Shown here: in pieces, positions 45,961 through 59,042 of the stretch
Position numbering within the stretch: the first letter of the stretch is position 1
How the letters are laid out: the number at the start of each line of letters is the position of its first letter
Assembly: GCA_006176705.1 (NCBI GenBank)
Contig: QRFJ01003064.1
Location: 1-64,000, forward strand
Length of the DNA stretch: 64,000 bases
From: Cocos nucifera
Lineage: Eukaryota; Streptophyta; Magnoliopsida; Arecales; Arecaceae
Direction: 5' to 3'
Translations under genes and position numbers: made by a program
Notes under the pieces: generated by a model
The model's database searches: none
The model's input: the letters and a program-made list of their open reading frames with translations, nothing else
Told to the model about the DNA's origin: nothing

Positions 45961-46061
45961 TGTGAGCACTTGCATGGGTATGTATTAAGTTCGACATCAA
46001 TTATTCACTTGGAAGATTTTAGGTACTTATAATAATACCTTCTAGCTGGTCTTTTTGATTC
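45961..46061 (+). repeat. Second short LTR-like unit
   Basis: TGTGAGCACTTGCATGGG... with TTCACTTGGAAGATTTTAGG and AGCTGGTC, then TGTCAGAGCC at 46063. Same plan as 45668-45798. Confidence 0.35.
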
Positions 46062-47566
46062 ATGTCAGAGCCACGAAGTCATGAAGTAGAATTCGATGGC
46101 CTTGGTATAGTCTCTAAGTTAGCATAAATCCTGAGCTTGATATTTCTTTCGCTAATTGTGAACTCGTAGTTGTCTGATGAATTGCACCAAACGAATGGGG
46201 CTACCTACCCAACACTATGATAGGTGGTGGACCAATCTTTTACATGGAAGTATAACAAAAGTGGAAATAGAAAAACAAAAAGGTATGGTAGATAAAATAG
46301 TTAAACAAATATTTACATCAACTTTCTTTTATTATCAATTTTTATGAATAAGTTGAAAAAAATAAATGTAAGACTATCATTTTTTTTGGAATTGCAAAAC
46401 TATCCTTAATCTATTGTAATATATTTTGTAAGTTAATATTAACATTTTTCATATAATAATATTATTGAAAATAAAATTATGTGCTTTAGATCTTTATTAT
46501 ATAATAACCTTGATGTATATTTTACATGATTAATATTTGTTTTATAATATAATAATTAGAGAAAACCAATTATCTAAGGATGCTTTTGAGAATTGGCTCC
46601 TATTGCTTTCTCGTCCAAACCTGTGAAGGATTTCTCAAAACATAAAACAACACCGTTGATCATGATCTAGTTGAAAATTGCAAAATTTTTGATTTTTAAA
46701 CGCTATATTAGCATTAAGTAGTAATATTATGATTTTATAATCTAATAATATATTTTTTTAATATTAGTAGGTATGCATATTGTATTCAAAATTTATAAAG
46801 TAATATTTGAATTTTATATATTGATACTATATTAAAATGTACTATTTGAGGAGCACTTGATCTCTCAATCTAAGCCTCATTGGTGGATGAGTGATGACAT
46901 CAGGGGTGGATGAGATGTAAAGAGAGAGGTCTCATGCATTTGTATGATCATTAATAATATTATTATATAAATTATCATACTCAATAAAATATATTATAAA
47001 TAGTTAATTACTAGTTTATATTGATTTTCGTTACAAAATGTAATATAATTGCATGTTTTTTTTTTTGGCTGATAGAAATGGGCGGTTTCCTCATACTTAT
47101 TATTCAAAGAAGGACGGTTCTACTAGGTATGCTGTCAACCTATTTACAAACCGTCTTGTTCCATCAGATATTAGGGTGTGGTAATTAGAGGGTTAGGAGC
47201 TGATGGGCACCTAGCTAAGCTCTACACCGAGTCGAATTTTTTCGTTTCTATTTGGCACTCCCTAGTGAGCTTGTGGCCCTGCGTTACGGCATAAGCATTG
47301 GATATCTTCAACTGCTTCTCCTTGAAGTGGCACAGACGTCCAACCTAATATTAGAGATATTGCATTTTTTGCTAGTAGTTTTGGTGTGACAGCTTCAAAG
47401 TGAAACATTCATTGGTCCGGTTCCTTCCATAAGCACTAGCCTACCGTTGACACTATATCATTATATGTTATACTATACTAATAGTTTTGCACTAAATGAC
47501 ACTAGTGGTATGCGTGCCCCATTCAGTTGAAATACTCATTAGTTTTTTTCTCCAAAGTAAATGCCA
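46044..47566 (+). repeat. Direct duplication, copy B (with retroposon inside)
   Basis: Begins CTGGTCTTTTTGATTCATGTCAGAGCC and ends near TTAGTTTTTTTCTCC. Colinear with copy A, offset by about 1.86 kb. It holds one extra block of about 395 bp (47056-47451) that copy A lacks. Confidence 0.8.
47056..47451 (-). mobile_element. Poly(A) retroposon (SINE, LINE 3' end or processed pseudogene)
   Basis: Present only in copy B. On the minus strand it ends in 11 A (plus-strand T run 47056-47066) preceded by AATAATAAG, a polyadenylation-like signal. Flanks TATAATTGCATGTT and TATCATTATATGTT look like a decayed ~14-bp target duplication. No tRNA-like A/B boxes or protein domain were recognised, so the class is open. 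Confidence 0.55.
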
Positions 47567-48000
47567 TGCCTCCGATCCAAAATTACGAGCTAGGGATTGC
47601 AGCAATTGCCGCATACTCATAGAATCATGATATTCCATATCGACCCAAATCGGCCGATACATCTCATACCACACTATATCGGTGGAGAACTGGAATGGTT
47701 CAAGCTATCAATTCGATACGGTACAGATCGATAGCGGATAGTTTGATTCGATACGGACCGATACCAAATGATTTGGTTCAATATGAGGTGGACAGTACTG
47801 GTATGGTGCGATTTTTTTCTTTTTTCTTTTCTTTTGGTCAGATGAGATTTTTTAATTTTTTTTATGGTATATGGCAGTACGAGATGGTATGGTATGATAC
47901 GGTATGGTACCGGCTGGCAACTAGCACAGGTTGCGATTCCGAGTCCGTGAATCTTGCATAGGATACTTTTTTCATAAGTATGCAAGATATCTCATCATGA
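47567..48000. repeat. Degenerate CGGTACGG/GATACGG-rich repeat
   Basis: Between 47640 and 47930 short variants of CGATACGG, GGTACGGTAC and ATGGTATGG recur on both strands. It creates overlapping open frames on both strands that have no meaning as proteins. It lies between the duplicated block and the gypsy2 LTR. Confidence 0.5.
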
Positions 48001-49963
48001 TATTAAAAATAGATAGTAGAAAAAGAATTAGAATAATTAATATTCAAACCTTAATTCAAATAATTAAATTAAAATTTGATGTCAACTAAAAACAAAAATA
48101 AATGTTTGAAAAAGTCAACATTAAACAAGATTTTGCATCAACTCTAATCAATCCTAAATCAAAGTAGACAAAGTACCATCTTTAGTTACACTCCCATAAG
48201 AAATCCGCATGAAGCTAACTTTTTGAATCTATAAAAAGATAAAAAACTCGTCATGAGCTAAATAACCTAGTAAATAATGAATATCTTTAACTAAATAAAT
48301 AGATAATAATTATACATATATCAATTTACTAAAATAACATATGTCAATTTAGCAATTTTAATCTTGATATATTATCTTATCAAATATTCGTACATGGAAT
48401 TTTAATTCATATGTCTTATGTTCATGATCTCAATTTTGATCAAATTTTTAGGTTTTTCTTATTATCAATCATGAGCTATGACCATATTTTTCTTATGGTA
48501 GGATCATAACATTGCGTATCATCTTGTAGTAAACTATGAATCATTTAGCAGCAAAATCCTTCAGAACTGTTAGTCTTGTTGGTGGTTTATCATTGGTCTT
48601 GCTGGTGACATGTCGCTGATCTCGTTGGTGACATTAGCCCTTAGAACTAATTATCAATTGCCAATATATTAGCCCCTATTTGCGGGGTCCTTTATATAAT
48701 CAGATTGTTAATTTATACCATCATCATCCAATTTCATATCTTAGTTCAATAATAATATAAGTAAATGATAATCGAATCAATAAATCAAATCATTCATTTT
48801 GGTCATACATCATCATAATTATTTCAAAAGAAAATAAAATATTCTCAATACCTTTCACCATATTTGATTCATGAATTAAGATAATTCAAAATTCATCAAT
48901 TTAGTACTCTATAAATTTTTAGATAAAGTAGTAAAGGTAAAACACTACTTACCTCAAAAGCAAATCCAACATGGATACAATTAGTCTTGAAAATCCTTCT
49001 CTGGGCATGATAAAAAATTATCATTCTTCGATCAAAATTATATCATAATTATTTTAAAATAAAATTCTTAAAATATATTATCCCCACAAGGATTGGTTTG
49101 GTGATAGCGCTTAGGATTTTTGATTATCCAACCTAGGTCACCAAGGAAATTTTTTTTTTTTCTAAGATCCAAGAACCCTAACTGAAAGAAAAACAAGAGA
49201 GAGAAAAATAGGAAAAGAAAGCAGATAGAGGAGGGAAGGAAGAGAGAAGAAGATAGAAGAGAGAGAGTCTCTCTATTCTTTTTTTTTTTCCTTCTTTTTT
49301 TTTCTTTTCTTTCCTTCTGCTAGGCGGAACTGCGGATCTATGAATCCCCATCTTCCCCTTCCTCCTAGCTCCATAGAAATCTCACCCAGAATGGGTAAGC
49401 AGTGGTTTAGCCCATAGGGGTGCAGTCATGGCTCCCCGATCGGAGCTCATTGGTAATGGATGGTACTAGAAAAAAAATCATGAACATGGACGACCAAAAT
49501 AGGGGTTTCGAAATCCCAATTTTTTTTTCAAATATTAGCAAGTGAAACAAAAAAACCTCAGTCTAAATTTCAAAAAAAAAAATCATAGAGGAAGTTCCTT
49601 AAAGGATTACTTGGGTTCTTAAGGATCTTTAGGTCACAAATCTATCAGTATAATGCCTTCAAACCAAAAGCAAGGAGGGAAGATTTACTTTAAAGAAAAA
49701 CAGGGAGAAAAAGATGGATCTTAGTGATGGAAGGCCATGGAAAGGAGAGGGGTTTCAATTTACAGAGAGAAATTTGGGTTTTAGATGAGATAGGATTCCT
49801 CCTATGGATTGAAAGAAGACTCTTAACGGGAGTCTTCTTCCTCCCATTAGCCCCCATTTTCCCCCCTTTTTTCTTCTTTTCTTTTCATGCTTTAAAATTC
49901 ATCCTCTTCTTATTGGGCTGGCTTTTAGATTGGATTTGGATCAAATTGGGTTGGGTCCTAACA
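48000..49963 (-). repeat. gypsy2 3' LTR (outer end uncertain)
   Basis: The minus-strand LTR opens at 49963 with TGTTAGGACCCAACC, right after the polypurine tract. U3/R words match the LTR fragment at 8650-9432. A purine tract with (GA)n lies at about 49190-49310. The 3' end of this LTR is at the low-coordinate side; with the other LTR outside the window I cannot fix it, and 48000 is a guess. The 100-residue frame at 49724-50026 runs across the LTR edge and is not a gene. Confidence 0.6.
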
Positions 49964-49977
49964 TTCTCCTCCCTAAA
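49964..49977 (-). other. gypsy2 polypurine tract
   Basis: Minus strand TTTAGGGAGGAGAA directly before the LTR start at 49963. Confidence 0.75.
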
Positions 49978-50919
49978 AAAAATCTCATCCTCAAACTTTT
50001 TCATACCTGTATCCTCGAAGAGCTAGGAAAGTTTTTGTCTCATCTCCACCTCTAGTTTCCAAGCGGCTTCACTTTCTGAATGATGATTCCACTATAGTTT
50101 GACATAAGGAATGACATGACATCTCAGTATCTGTTCTTTATGGTCTACTATCTGTATAGGATATTCTTCATATGATAGATCCTTTTTGATTTGCAAGGGC
50201 TCAAGTTCCACGACGTGATTTGGATCTAGTATATATTTCTTGCAAGTGAAGGCAGTAAGGCAAGTTTATAAGCTACCTCACCAATTCTTTCTAAAATCTT
50301 AAATGGACCAACATATCTTGGTTTCAATTTTCCACGAACATCAAATTTTAAAATTCTATTTAAAGGAGATACTTTGAGAAATACATGGTCACCAATTTAA
50401 AATTCTAGTTTTCATCTTTTATTATTTACATAACTTTTCTATCTACTTGTGGTAGCTCAAAATCGCTCTTTGATTAACTGAATCTTTTCAATTGCTTGCT
50501 AAACAAGTTTGGGACCTAATAATCTCCATTCACCGACATCATCCTAGTGAATTGGTGATCGACATCTTTTACTATATAATGCTTTGTAAGGTGCCATTTG
50601 CACACTAGCCTGATAGCTATTATTGTATACAAACTCAATCAAAGATAGGTGCTCATTCCATAAGTTCTTCATATCCAAAATATAAGCTCTCAACATATCC
50701 TTTAAGATCTAAATAGTACTCTCTGATTGGCCATCAGTCTGTGGGTGAAAGGCTATACTAAAATTTAATTTAGTTTCCAATACCTTGTGTAAGCTCTTCC
50801 AAATTAATGATACAAATCTACTATCTCAATCCAATACAATGGTCATTAAAAGTCCATGCAGCCTCATAATTTTTTTTATATATAATTTTGCTAGCCTTTC
50901 CAAATTGAAACCAACTCTA
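49978..50919 (-). pseudogene. gypsy2 integrase C-terminal half and chromodomain
   Basis: Continues the integrase split by copia B: from 50919 down GFNLERLAKLYIKKIMRLHG, DSRFVSLIWKSLHK, FHPQTDGQSE (about 50750), then FLKVSPLNRILKFDVRGKL and YVGPFKILERIGEVAYKLAL, the GPY/F module. Near 50100-49990 ESEAAWKLEVEMRQK and FEDTGMKKFEDEIFF give the chromodomain tail and the FEDE end typical of plant chromoviruses. Many stops. The lineage differs from gypsy1: longer LTR and this FEDEI terminus suggest Tekay/Del-type. Confidence 0.85.
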
Positions 50920-53212
50920 TGTTAGATATATGTGTGCTCTAGAAGCCAGATTGGCTGACACTTGTAATATACTTCTAAGAGCAAAATTATAATTTTAACT
51001 ATATATAATAAAATATATTATTTTCTATCATAGTGTGTATATGAAAGTCTGTGATACATCCCTTGAATTAATGATAATGATAGTTCATATTTTCAAGAGT
51101 TGAAAATTTAAGACATGAATTTTTATTATTAACTCATAAAATGCTTTCGACCGTAGGATCATCATGAGGATGGTGATTGATCTAGAAGATTGGTGTACAA
51201 TCGCTTCTTTTGGTTAGATGAGTCTTGAGTCTATGGTGTAGAGACATCAGAGTGAGAATACAGGTATTCGTTAAAGAATGAGGATATTGAGTGTGACCAC
51301 CTCGAGCAGTCATGAGGAAGTCTACCTTCTCGTCAATGACTGGCTCGAAGCTGCAGTAGTGTGTTTAGTTCTTTGATCTGAGGTACATCGATAGTTCATC
51401 TTGAAGGTGTCATAGTTTGACTATACCATAACTCGGTCTCCTAGCCATTCAAAATCCTGAGGTGTATATTGGCTATAGCATGTTCATTGTAGGAATTGAA
51501 TTGCACCAATAGAAGATCTATCTACCTCGGTAGATGAGGAGCAGCCCTATGATGATCATGAGAATCAAGTCCATAAGCCCATGGCCATGGCAGAGTGAAA
51601 TAATAGAAAGAGTTTCTATTAGAATTTTCACATTGAACTTGAATCGAATGATAAATTCATATGATGAAAATTAGGGTTTGATAAGATCACCTAAACTCTA
51701 ATTCGGTCGGGGCTCAAGATAGAGAAACTTAATCATATAGGTAACTATGCCGAGAGGTTCGCTTTCAGTTCTAATGGATTGCCACCATATGTTACTAGGT
51801 GTCACTGATGAATTTTGGGAGAAATTAGCATGATTTGGATAATCGATCATACTAATTATCTGAATCGGAAAAGTTGTAATCCATTGAAAGGTGTTTTAAT
51901 GATGTCGATGATAGAGATCACGACATATCCCATTATCATATGAAACTGAACCTAACTGGATCACACAAATAAGAATTTGGATCTAGATATCATCAATTGG
52001 ATTAACCCAGTTCAATTGATTTGAATAAGATTCAATTAGATTAAAAAAAATCATGCTAGCACACGATTGAGCCTAATATTCTCCTTTAACAATCACTAAA
52101 ACTTATCTCGACTGAGCCAAATGTATTTGGACTCACTCAGAAATCTTTACTTGATCTAACTGAAGCTTGTCCAGATTAAAAAAGGATTGTCTTAATTTAT
52201 GAGATAGATTTGAGACAATACCTATCATTTTCCATCACCTGCTAAATCTTGTCTTTGAACATTGATCAAATGTTGATCCTAGATACTTAGACATCTGCAG
52301 ATGTGTCATGCACCCATAGGAGAAAACCTAGTGACTTGTCCTCCTACTAAAAAATAGACAAGAAGGGGGTGCACACTTAGGAAGGCATGCACCCCATGCG
52401 GATAAAATATGGAGTCCCATACAGATGGGACTCCAGTTGCTTCAGAAAATTAAATTAGGTGGCACCAAGAAGACTTGTTTGACCCAATCTTAGCGCCACC
52501 AAAGGAGAGTTTTGAGGGTCTCTAATCTAATTAGATCAGATGATGTCATCCCATCAATCAGATTTAGATCTGATTGCATAAAGGGTCGTGATTGGCCAGG
52601 ATGATGTGGCACTGCATGGCGCAGCAGGATTTATATAAACCCTGTCTGTGCCTAGAATTTAATTTTTTTGCCTTTAGCCCATGCCGCATAGCCCCTCTCC
52701 CTCCTTCTCCATGCCACCCTCTGGTCCTCTCTCTCCTTTCCACGCTCAAGGGACTTTGGGCACGAAGAAGGTGCGATCTAAGCAAGTGAAAGGCGCTAAG
52801 AAAGAAAGAAGACAACACTACTGCAAGAGACAACGACTGTTCTTCAAAAGCTATTTTGAAGACCTTCAAGATCAGATCTAGATCTGATTTTTGAAGGATT
52901 GATTGAAAATGAAAAGATCTTCAGATCCTATCCGAGTGAATACCGATAGAGTTCAGGCACTTGCGTAGCTACATCCAAAATCTCAAGCAAACATCAGGAT
53001 CATCACAGAATAATTAAATTATCCAAAATAAAAATATAATTAAATTAGATTTAATTTTTATCTTTAATTTTATTTTATTATCAGATCAATAAGATTAGAT
53101 CTGAAGAGTCTCAGATCTGATTAGGATCTTAGAGAAAATTTTTTTTGAAATATTTCTCTTGATTCAATCAGATCTGAACGAACCTGATCCAAAAAATAGA
53201 TTTTTTTCTTCA
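50920..53212 (+). repeat. copia B 5' LTR
   Basis: 2293 bp, with the family TATA motif at 52631. A 66-codon open frame (52681-52881) follows the TATA and is discussed in the findings. Confidence 0.93.
52631..52639 (+). promoter_or_regulatory. TATA box, copia B 5' LTR
   Basis: TTTATATAAACCCTGTCTG, one change from the other LTRs. Confidence 0.65.
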
Positions 53213-53214
53213 AC

Positions 53215-53226
53215 TGATATCAAAGC
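53215..53226 (+). other. copia B primer binding site (decayed)
   Basis: TGATATCAAAGC, two changes (G to A) from TGGTATCAGAGC. Confidence 0.75.
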
Positions 53227-55089
53227 CAGGTTCAATAATTCATTAGATCTAATTTTAATTTATTTTTGATTTGATAATTAGATAATTTTAGATATCACAT
53301 GAGATATGATTAGATCTAAAATTAAAAAATTAAAAATTAAATAATCTAGATGTAAGATGTATGAGATGCATGATTAGACTAGGAATAGAATTATTCTATG
53401 TGTAGTCTAGCATGATCATAATTTTAATTTGATCAATTATAATTTTTAGATCTATTTATTTATTATTTTTAGATATTATAAATATTATAATTATATTTAA
53501 AAAATAGAAAATAAATTTATTTAATTTATTCATATGAGATATGATAGATGCATGTTTGAACTAGTTGTAGAATAGTTCTATAAAATTATCTAGAATAAAT
53601 TTTAATTTAATATGATCAAATTTAAATATTATTTTTTAGATATTTATGAGATAATTTAGATCTAAAAACATGCATGATATGATACATGAGATGTATGCAA
53701 AATATATTTTTAGTTAGATTAATTTTTATATATGTGATATGTGATGTAGATCTAACTAGTTTTATAGATTTATCATGTTTCTGATTAAGGCATTCTCCTT
53801 AGCCATCCAGTCATAAGAATGAAGTAGGGTTAAAAGACCCTCTCCTTTCATTCGATGGAATATTTTTATGGTGTGTAGGGTGCTGCACATTCGACCTTAA
53901 TCAGAAATCAAAAAATTTATTTTCTGCAAAACCCTAGATCTTGAAATCCTAGAATTTTATATATATATTTTGTTTATGAACCCTAAACTTAATTAAAAAT
54001 TAAAATTATAAAAATATATTAGGTCTAAAATTAAGAATTTTTAGATCTAAGATATATTCATAAAACTGAGTTCATACTTGGGTAGCTTAATTAGGTCTAG
54101 CGGTTGATCAAACCGATTCAAGAGTTGGTTAGGTGGGATTAGGAGTACTTAAATTGATCAGCCTAATAAGATTAAGTTTGGATCAAGGTCGAGTCACATG
54201 AGTGATCGATCAAGTTAAGATCTAATTAGGCTTAATGGTTAGAGTCTAGATTATAGGCTAATCCGATTGATTCTAACTCAATAATTTGGTGTCTAAGATA
54301 AGTTTGGCAGATATGATCGACTAATTGGAAGCTACTTGACTCGAATGCATTCTTATCGAGTTAATGGCATATCCCTTTCACCGATCTCACTTACCTAGCC
54401 ATATATGTTGGCCCAGTCATGATCTAAGGTGGCTAACAATTCGAGCCAACCCATGCCACTAGGTTAGTCATAATGGTTATGGCTATGTCAAGTCAAATTT
54501 AAAGAGACCTAAATCAAATCTTCCTAAGAAAAGATTAAGTCTAAGGTCTTCCACCAATGTAGATGTGCGGGCCCTTTTCGGAGTTGATTATTCTCGGTTG
54601 GTCATAGTGGTTCAATTACACCGAGAAGATGCAACCGTATCTATTAGGCATTGGATGCTATAGGTTGGATGATGGATTGGACTTAATATTTTGGATATGG
54701 TGAGAGACCCAATTAGAAATTCAATCTATGCAAATGGTGGATCTGACTTAACTAAGGAGTGGATCAATATTTTGGGCACGATAAAATTCATGAATTAGAG
54801 ACCAAGTCTGGGTGCACCATGATTAGAAAATCATTAAATAAGAGTTGTTCACTCATTAGCTAACCCATTACCAATAACTATTAAGTGCGGTAATGAGTCA
54901 GGTGGTGGGACTGTACCATCCATTAGAAATCAGTAATCGTGAAGATTTTTGCATCTCTACAGAGAGAGTGTAGAGATCCAAAAAAATAGTGAAAGCTAAT
55001 TTATTTAAAAATTAAATTTTTAAATAAATTAGTCAAGTCTTAATTACAAAATCTAACTAAAAACTTTGACTCTCTATAGAAAAAAAAAA
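53227..55089 (+). repeat. copia B untranslated leader
   Basis: Non-coding leader, colinear with the copia A leader (23571-25437), including ACCGATCTCACTTACC and GCTAACCC/GCCAACCC blocks. No ORF of its own. Confidence 0.7.
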
Positions 55090-58000
55090 TCTACGTCCAA
55101 CCCACTAGCCCGTATTCTAAACATCCATAGACTGATCGGACCCAATTACAAGGATTGGCTCCAAAACTTCAAAATTATTTTAGATTTTGAAAAGTTGACT
55201 CATGTATTGGACCACGATCCTCCCATCTTACCAGCTCATCCATCCGCTGAACAGAAAGTATCTCTTGATAAATGGATGGATGAAGATAATAAGATCAGAT
55301 ACTACATGTTGGGCTTGATGTTTGATGAGCTTCAGCACCAGCATGAAGATTTTAAGACTATCTGCCAAATATTGGCTCACCTATAAGAGTTGTTTGGTGA
55401 ATAGAGTTGCGCAGCCAAATATCAGATCACTAAACAACTATTTAAGATAAAAATACGTGATGGGCAGTCAGTCCAAGATCATTATCTGATGGTGATCAAG
55501 AACTTCGAAGAGCTTGAGAAGCTAAGAGTGAAGTTAGACTAAAATCTGCAGAATGATATAATTCTGCAATCCTTGACTGATGCGTATGGATAATTCATCA
55601 TGAACTACCATATACATAAACTTTAGAATACTCTGGCCGAGCTTATGAATATACTGATTACTACTGAACTTTTTATGAAAGATTCTAAAGGCTCAGTACT
55701 TGCTATGGAATGGACTTCTTCCAAGAAAATTTTTTTTAGAAGAAAAGGAAGTCTGTGAAAAAGCAGAAGATGGAAAGAAAAAGAAGGTAGAGCTGAAGAA
55801 GAAAGCCGCTGATAAAGAAAAGTATTTCCATTGTAATACCAACGGCCATTGGAAGCGTAACTATTCTACATACTTGGCCATCCAAAGAATAAGAAGGAGA
55901 TAGGTCCTTCTGGAGGTATGCTCGTTATTGAATCTAATCTTATGGTTTCTTCTGCATCCAGTTGGATGCTTGACTCTAGTTTTAGTGCTTATTTATGCAC
56001 TTCCATGCAGGGTCTTGAGGATAGTAGGAGGTTGAGGGATGGTGAGGTGATCCTACACATCAAAAATGGAGCAAGAATTGCTGCTGTGGCCATGAAAATC
56101 TATCCTCTTCGACTACCATCTAATTTAGATTTAGTACTTAGGGATTATTATGTGCTTGCTGCAAACAGAAATTTGATTTCTATTTCATGTTTAGCATAAG
56201 AAGGCTATGTAATTAGTTTTCTTAAGGACCATTGTAATATTTTTTATGAAAAAAATAAAATTATAAGTGATTTTCTTATTAACAGTTTCTATTAGTTACA
56301 TATTGATGTATCTATCTTTAATATCGAGCAAAATGTGAATGCCATAAGATCAAAATGACCTAGGGATAGTCCAAACGATAGGTATCTATGGCACTTAAGA
56401 CTAGGTCATGTAGCAGAAGATATGATTAACAAATTAGAGAAAATTGGACTATTGAGTTCGTTGACTTCCGAGTCATATCCAATTTGTTAATCATGTCTTC
56501 ATAGCAAAATGACTAAGCTTCCTTTTGTAGGATATGAGGAAAAGACCACAGAACTACTTGCCCTAGTACATACTGATGTATGCGGCCTATTTGATGTGCC
56601 GGCTAGAGGCAACTTTGACTACTTCATAATTTTTATCGATGATTTATCTCGGTATGGATATGTGTATCTTATGAGACACAAGTCTGAAGTCTTTAAAAAG
56701 TTTAAGAAATTCAGACATGAAGTTGAAAAGTAAATTAGAAAATCCATTAAGATTTTTTGATCAGATCGAGGAGGTGAATACCTTAGTCAAAAATTTTTAG
56801 ACTATCTCAAGCAAAATGGTATAGTCTCTCAATGGACTCCATCTAAAAATATTTAAACTTAATGAAATTTTAGAACGAAGGAATCGAATCCTATTAGATA
56901 TGGTCCAATCCATGATGAGCTTCACTGACCTTTCTAATTTTTTTTAGGGACATAGTCTGTTAACCACTATACATTTATCGAATAGGATTTTCTTTAAAAC
57001 CATTCCTACCACACCGTATGAGATATGGCACGGTAAGAAACCAAGTCTGGGTCATCTCAAAATTTAGGGTTGTCCGGCTCATGTCAAAAGACAATAAGCA
57101 GATAAATTAGACTATAGATCCTATAGAGCTCAATTCATGGGATATCCTAAAGAGTCATTAGGATATTATTTCTATATTTCAGAAGATCATATGTGATTGT
57201 GAGTCGGCATGCCATCTTTCTTGAAAAATATTTTATTCAAGATGGTGGCATTGGAAAGCAGATCAAGCTCGAGGAGAAAATCTCACAAGAGCAACGAGCT
57301 AAGGATCCTATAGAACCAAATTAGGTTGAGCCAATACAATCACTACCTCCACCTCGTAGATCAAAATAAAATTTTTGTCCTTTTGAAAGGTACTTAGATA
57401 CTATTTCAGAGGAACTAGAAAAAATGTTCCTCATAGGTAATGGGATTCATGGTGATGATCCCAAAACCTATGATGAGGCGATATCGGATATCGACTCCGA
57501 GAAATGGTTAGAGGCAATGAAGTCAAAAATTGACTCGATACACTTAAACTAAGTTTGGATCTTGGTAGATTCACCAGAAGGTATAATATTTATTAGATGT
57601 AAATGGATCTACAAGAGAAAGATTGGTGCAGATGGAAATGTGGAGACATTCAAAGCTAGATTACTGGCAAAAGGGTATAGTCAGTACAAAAAAAATTGAC
57701 TATCAGGATACCTTTTCACTAATAGCCATATTAAAATCCATCTGCACATTGTTTGCTATTGCAACCTATTTCGATTATGAAATATGACAAATGGATGTAA
57801 AAACGATATTCTTAAATGGATACCTTGAGGAAGATATCTATATGGAACAACCACTAGGTTTCACATCCAATGATGTTGATCACAAAGTATATAAGCTGCA
57901 AAGGTCCATATATGAACTTAAGCAAGCATCTCGGAGCTGGAATACTTATTTTAATAATGTGATCAAATTATTTGATTTCATTAAGAATGAGGAGGAACCA

Positions 58001-59028
58001 TGTATTTTCAAAAAGATCAATGAGAGCGCTATTATCTTCCTCGTACTGTACGTGGATGATATGCTCCTTATTGAAAATGATATTTTCATGTTGACCATCG
58101 TTAAAATATGGTTATCTAAAGAATTCTCTATGAAAGACCTAGAAGAAGCATCCTTTATTCTAGAAATTAAGATCTATAGAGATAGACCGAATAGGATACT
58201 GGTCTTTCATAGAAGATGTACATAGAGGAAGTGCTAAAGAGATTTAGCATGAAAAACTCCAAGAGGGGATTGGTATCCTTCAGATATGGCATTCATCTCT
58301 CCAAGAAAATGTATCCCAACACACCTGAGGAGATTGAATGCATGAGCAAGATCCCTTATGCTTCAACAATAGGGTGCCTCATGTATGCTATGTTATGTAC
58401 ACGACCTGATATAGCCCATACTGTGAGTGTCAGGAGCAGATATCAGTTGAATTCAGTTGAAGAACACTAGACTTCTATGAAATGTATCCTTAAGTACTTA
58501 AGAAAAACTAAGGATATGATATTGATTTTTGGTAATGGAGAACTCCAAGTCCAGGGATATATAGACTCAAATTTTATGTCCAATATAAATGATTGAAAGT
58601 TGACATCTGGGAGTTTGTTTGTGTATAATGGTGGTGCTGTCAGTTGGAAGAATTTTAAGTAGATAGTGATAGCAGATTCCACCATGAAAGCAGAGTATAT
58701 CGCTGCATCAGAAGCTGCAAAGGAGGCATTCTGATATAAAAAGTTTGCCATAGAGATCAGAGTGATGCCATCGGATGCCATTTCTCTGTACTATGACAAT
58801 AATGGTGTCATAGCCCTAGCTAAGAAGCCAAGGTCTCATAAGAAATCCAAGCACATCGAGCGATGATACCATCTCATCCGTGATTACCTTGAGAAATGTT
58901 ACGTTAAGGTCAAGAGAGTCAACTCCACAGATAATCTGGCAGACCCACTTATAAAGCCGTTGGGCCAGCAGAAGATCGAAGCCCACCTTGAGAAGATGGG
59001 ACTTAGATTTGTAGTCAATTGGCTTTAG
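55090..59028 (+). pseudogene. copia B gag-pol polyprotein remnant
   Basis: The copia A start codon is lost here by a 2-base deletion at about 55090. Gag: RLIGPNYKDWLQNFKIILDF and LDKWMDEDNKIRYYMLGLM. Zinc knuckle KYFHCNTNGHWKRNYSTY lacks the last cysteine. Protease: SWMLDSSFSAYLC near 55960, where DSG has become DSS, so the active site is gone. Integrase: LVHTDVCGLFDV, YFIIFIDDLSRYGYVYLM and SDRGGEYLS (56560-56790). RT: MDVKTIFLNGYLEEDIYME, ELKQASRSWNTYF and FLVLYVDDMLLIE near 58050. RNase H: CTRPDIAHTVSV, STMKAEYIAASEAAKEAF; final NWL* at 59026-59028. Many stops, largely Gln/Trp to stop, plus frameshifts. Inactive. Confidence 0.92.
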
Positions 59029-59030
59029 AT

Positions 59031-59042
59031 CAAGTGGGAGTT
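59031..59042 (+). other. copia B polypurine tract
   Basis: CAAGTGGGAGTT before the 3' LTR, better preserved than in copia A. Confidence 0.7.

Noticed and set aside
47674..47985. Open frames on both strands (103 and 88 codons) around 47700-47980
   Set aside because: They overlap each other in opposite directions and are built on the CGGTACGG/GATACGG low-complexity repeat.
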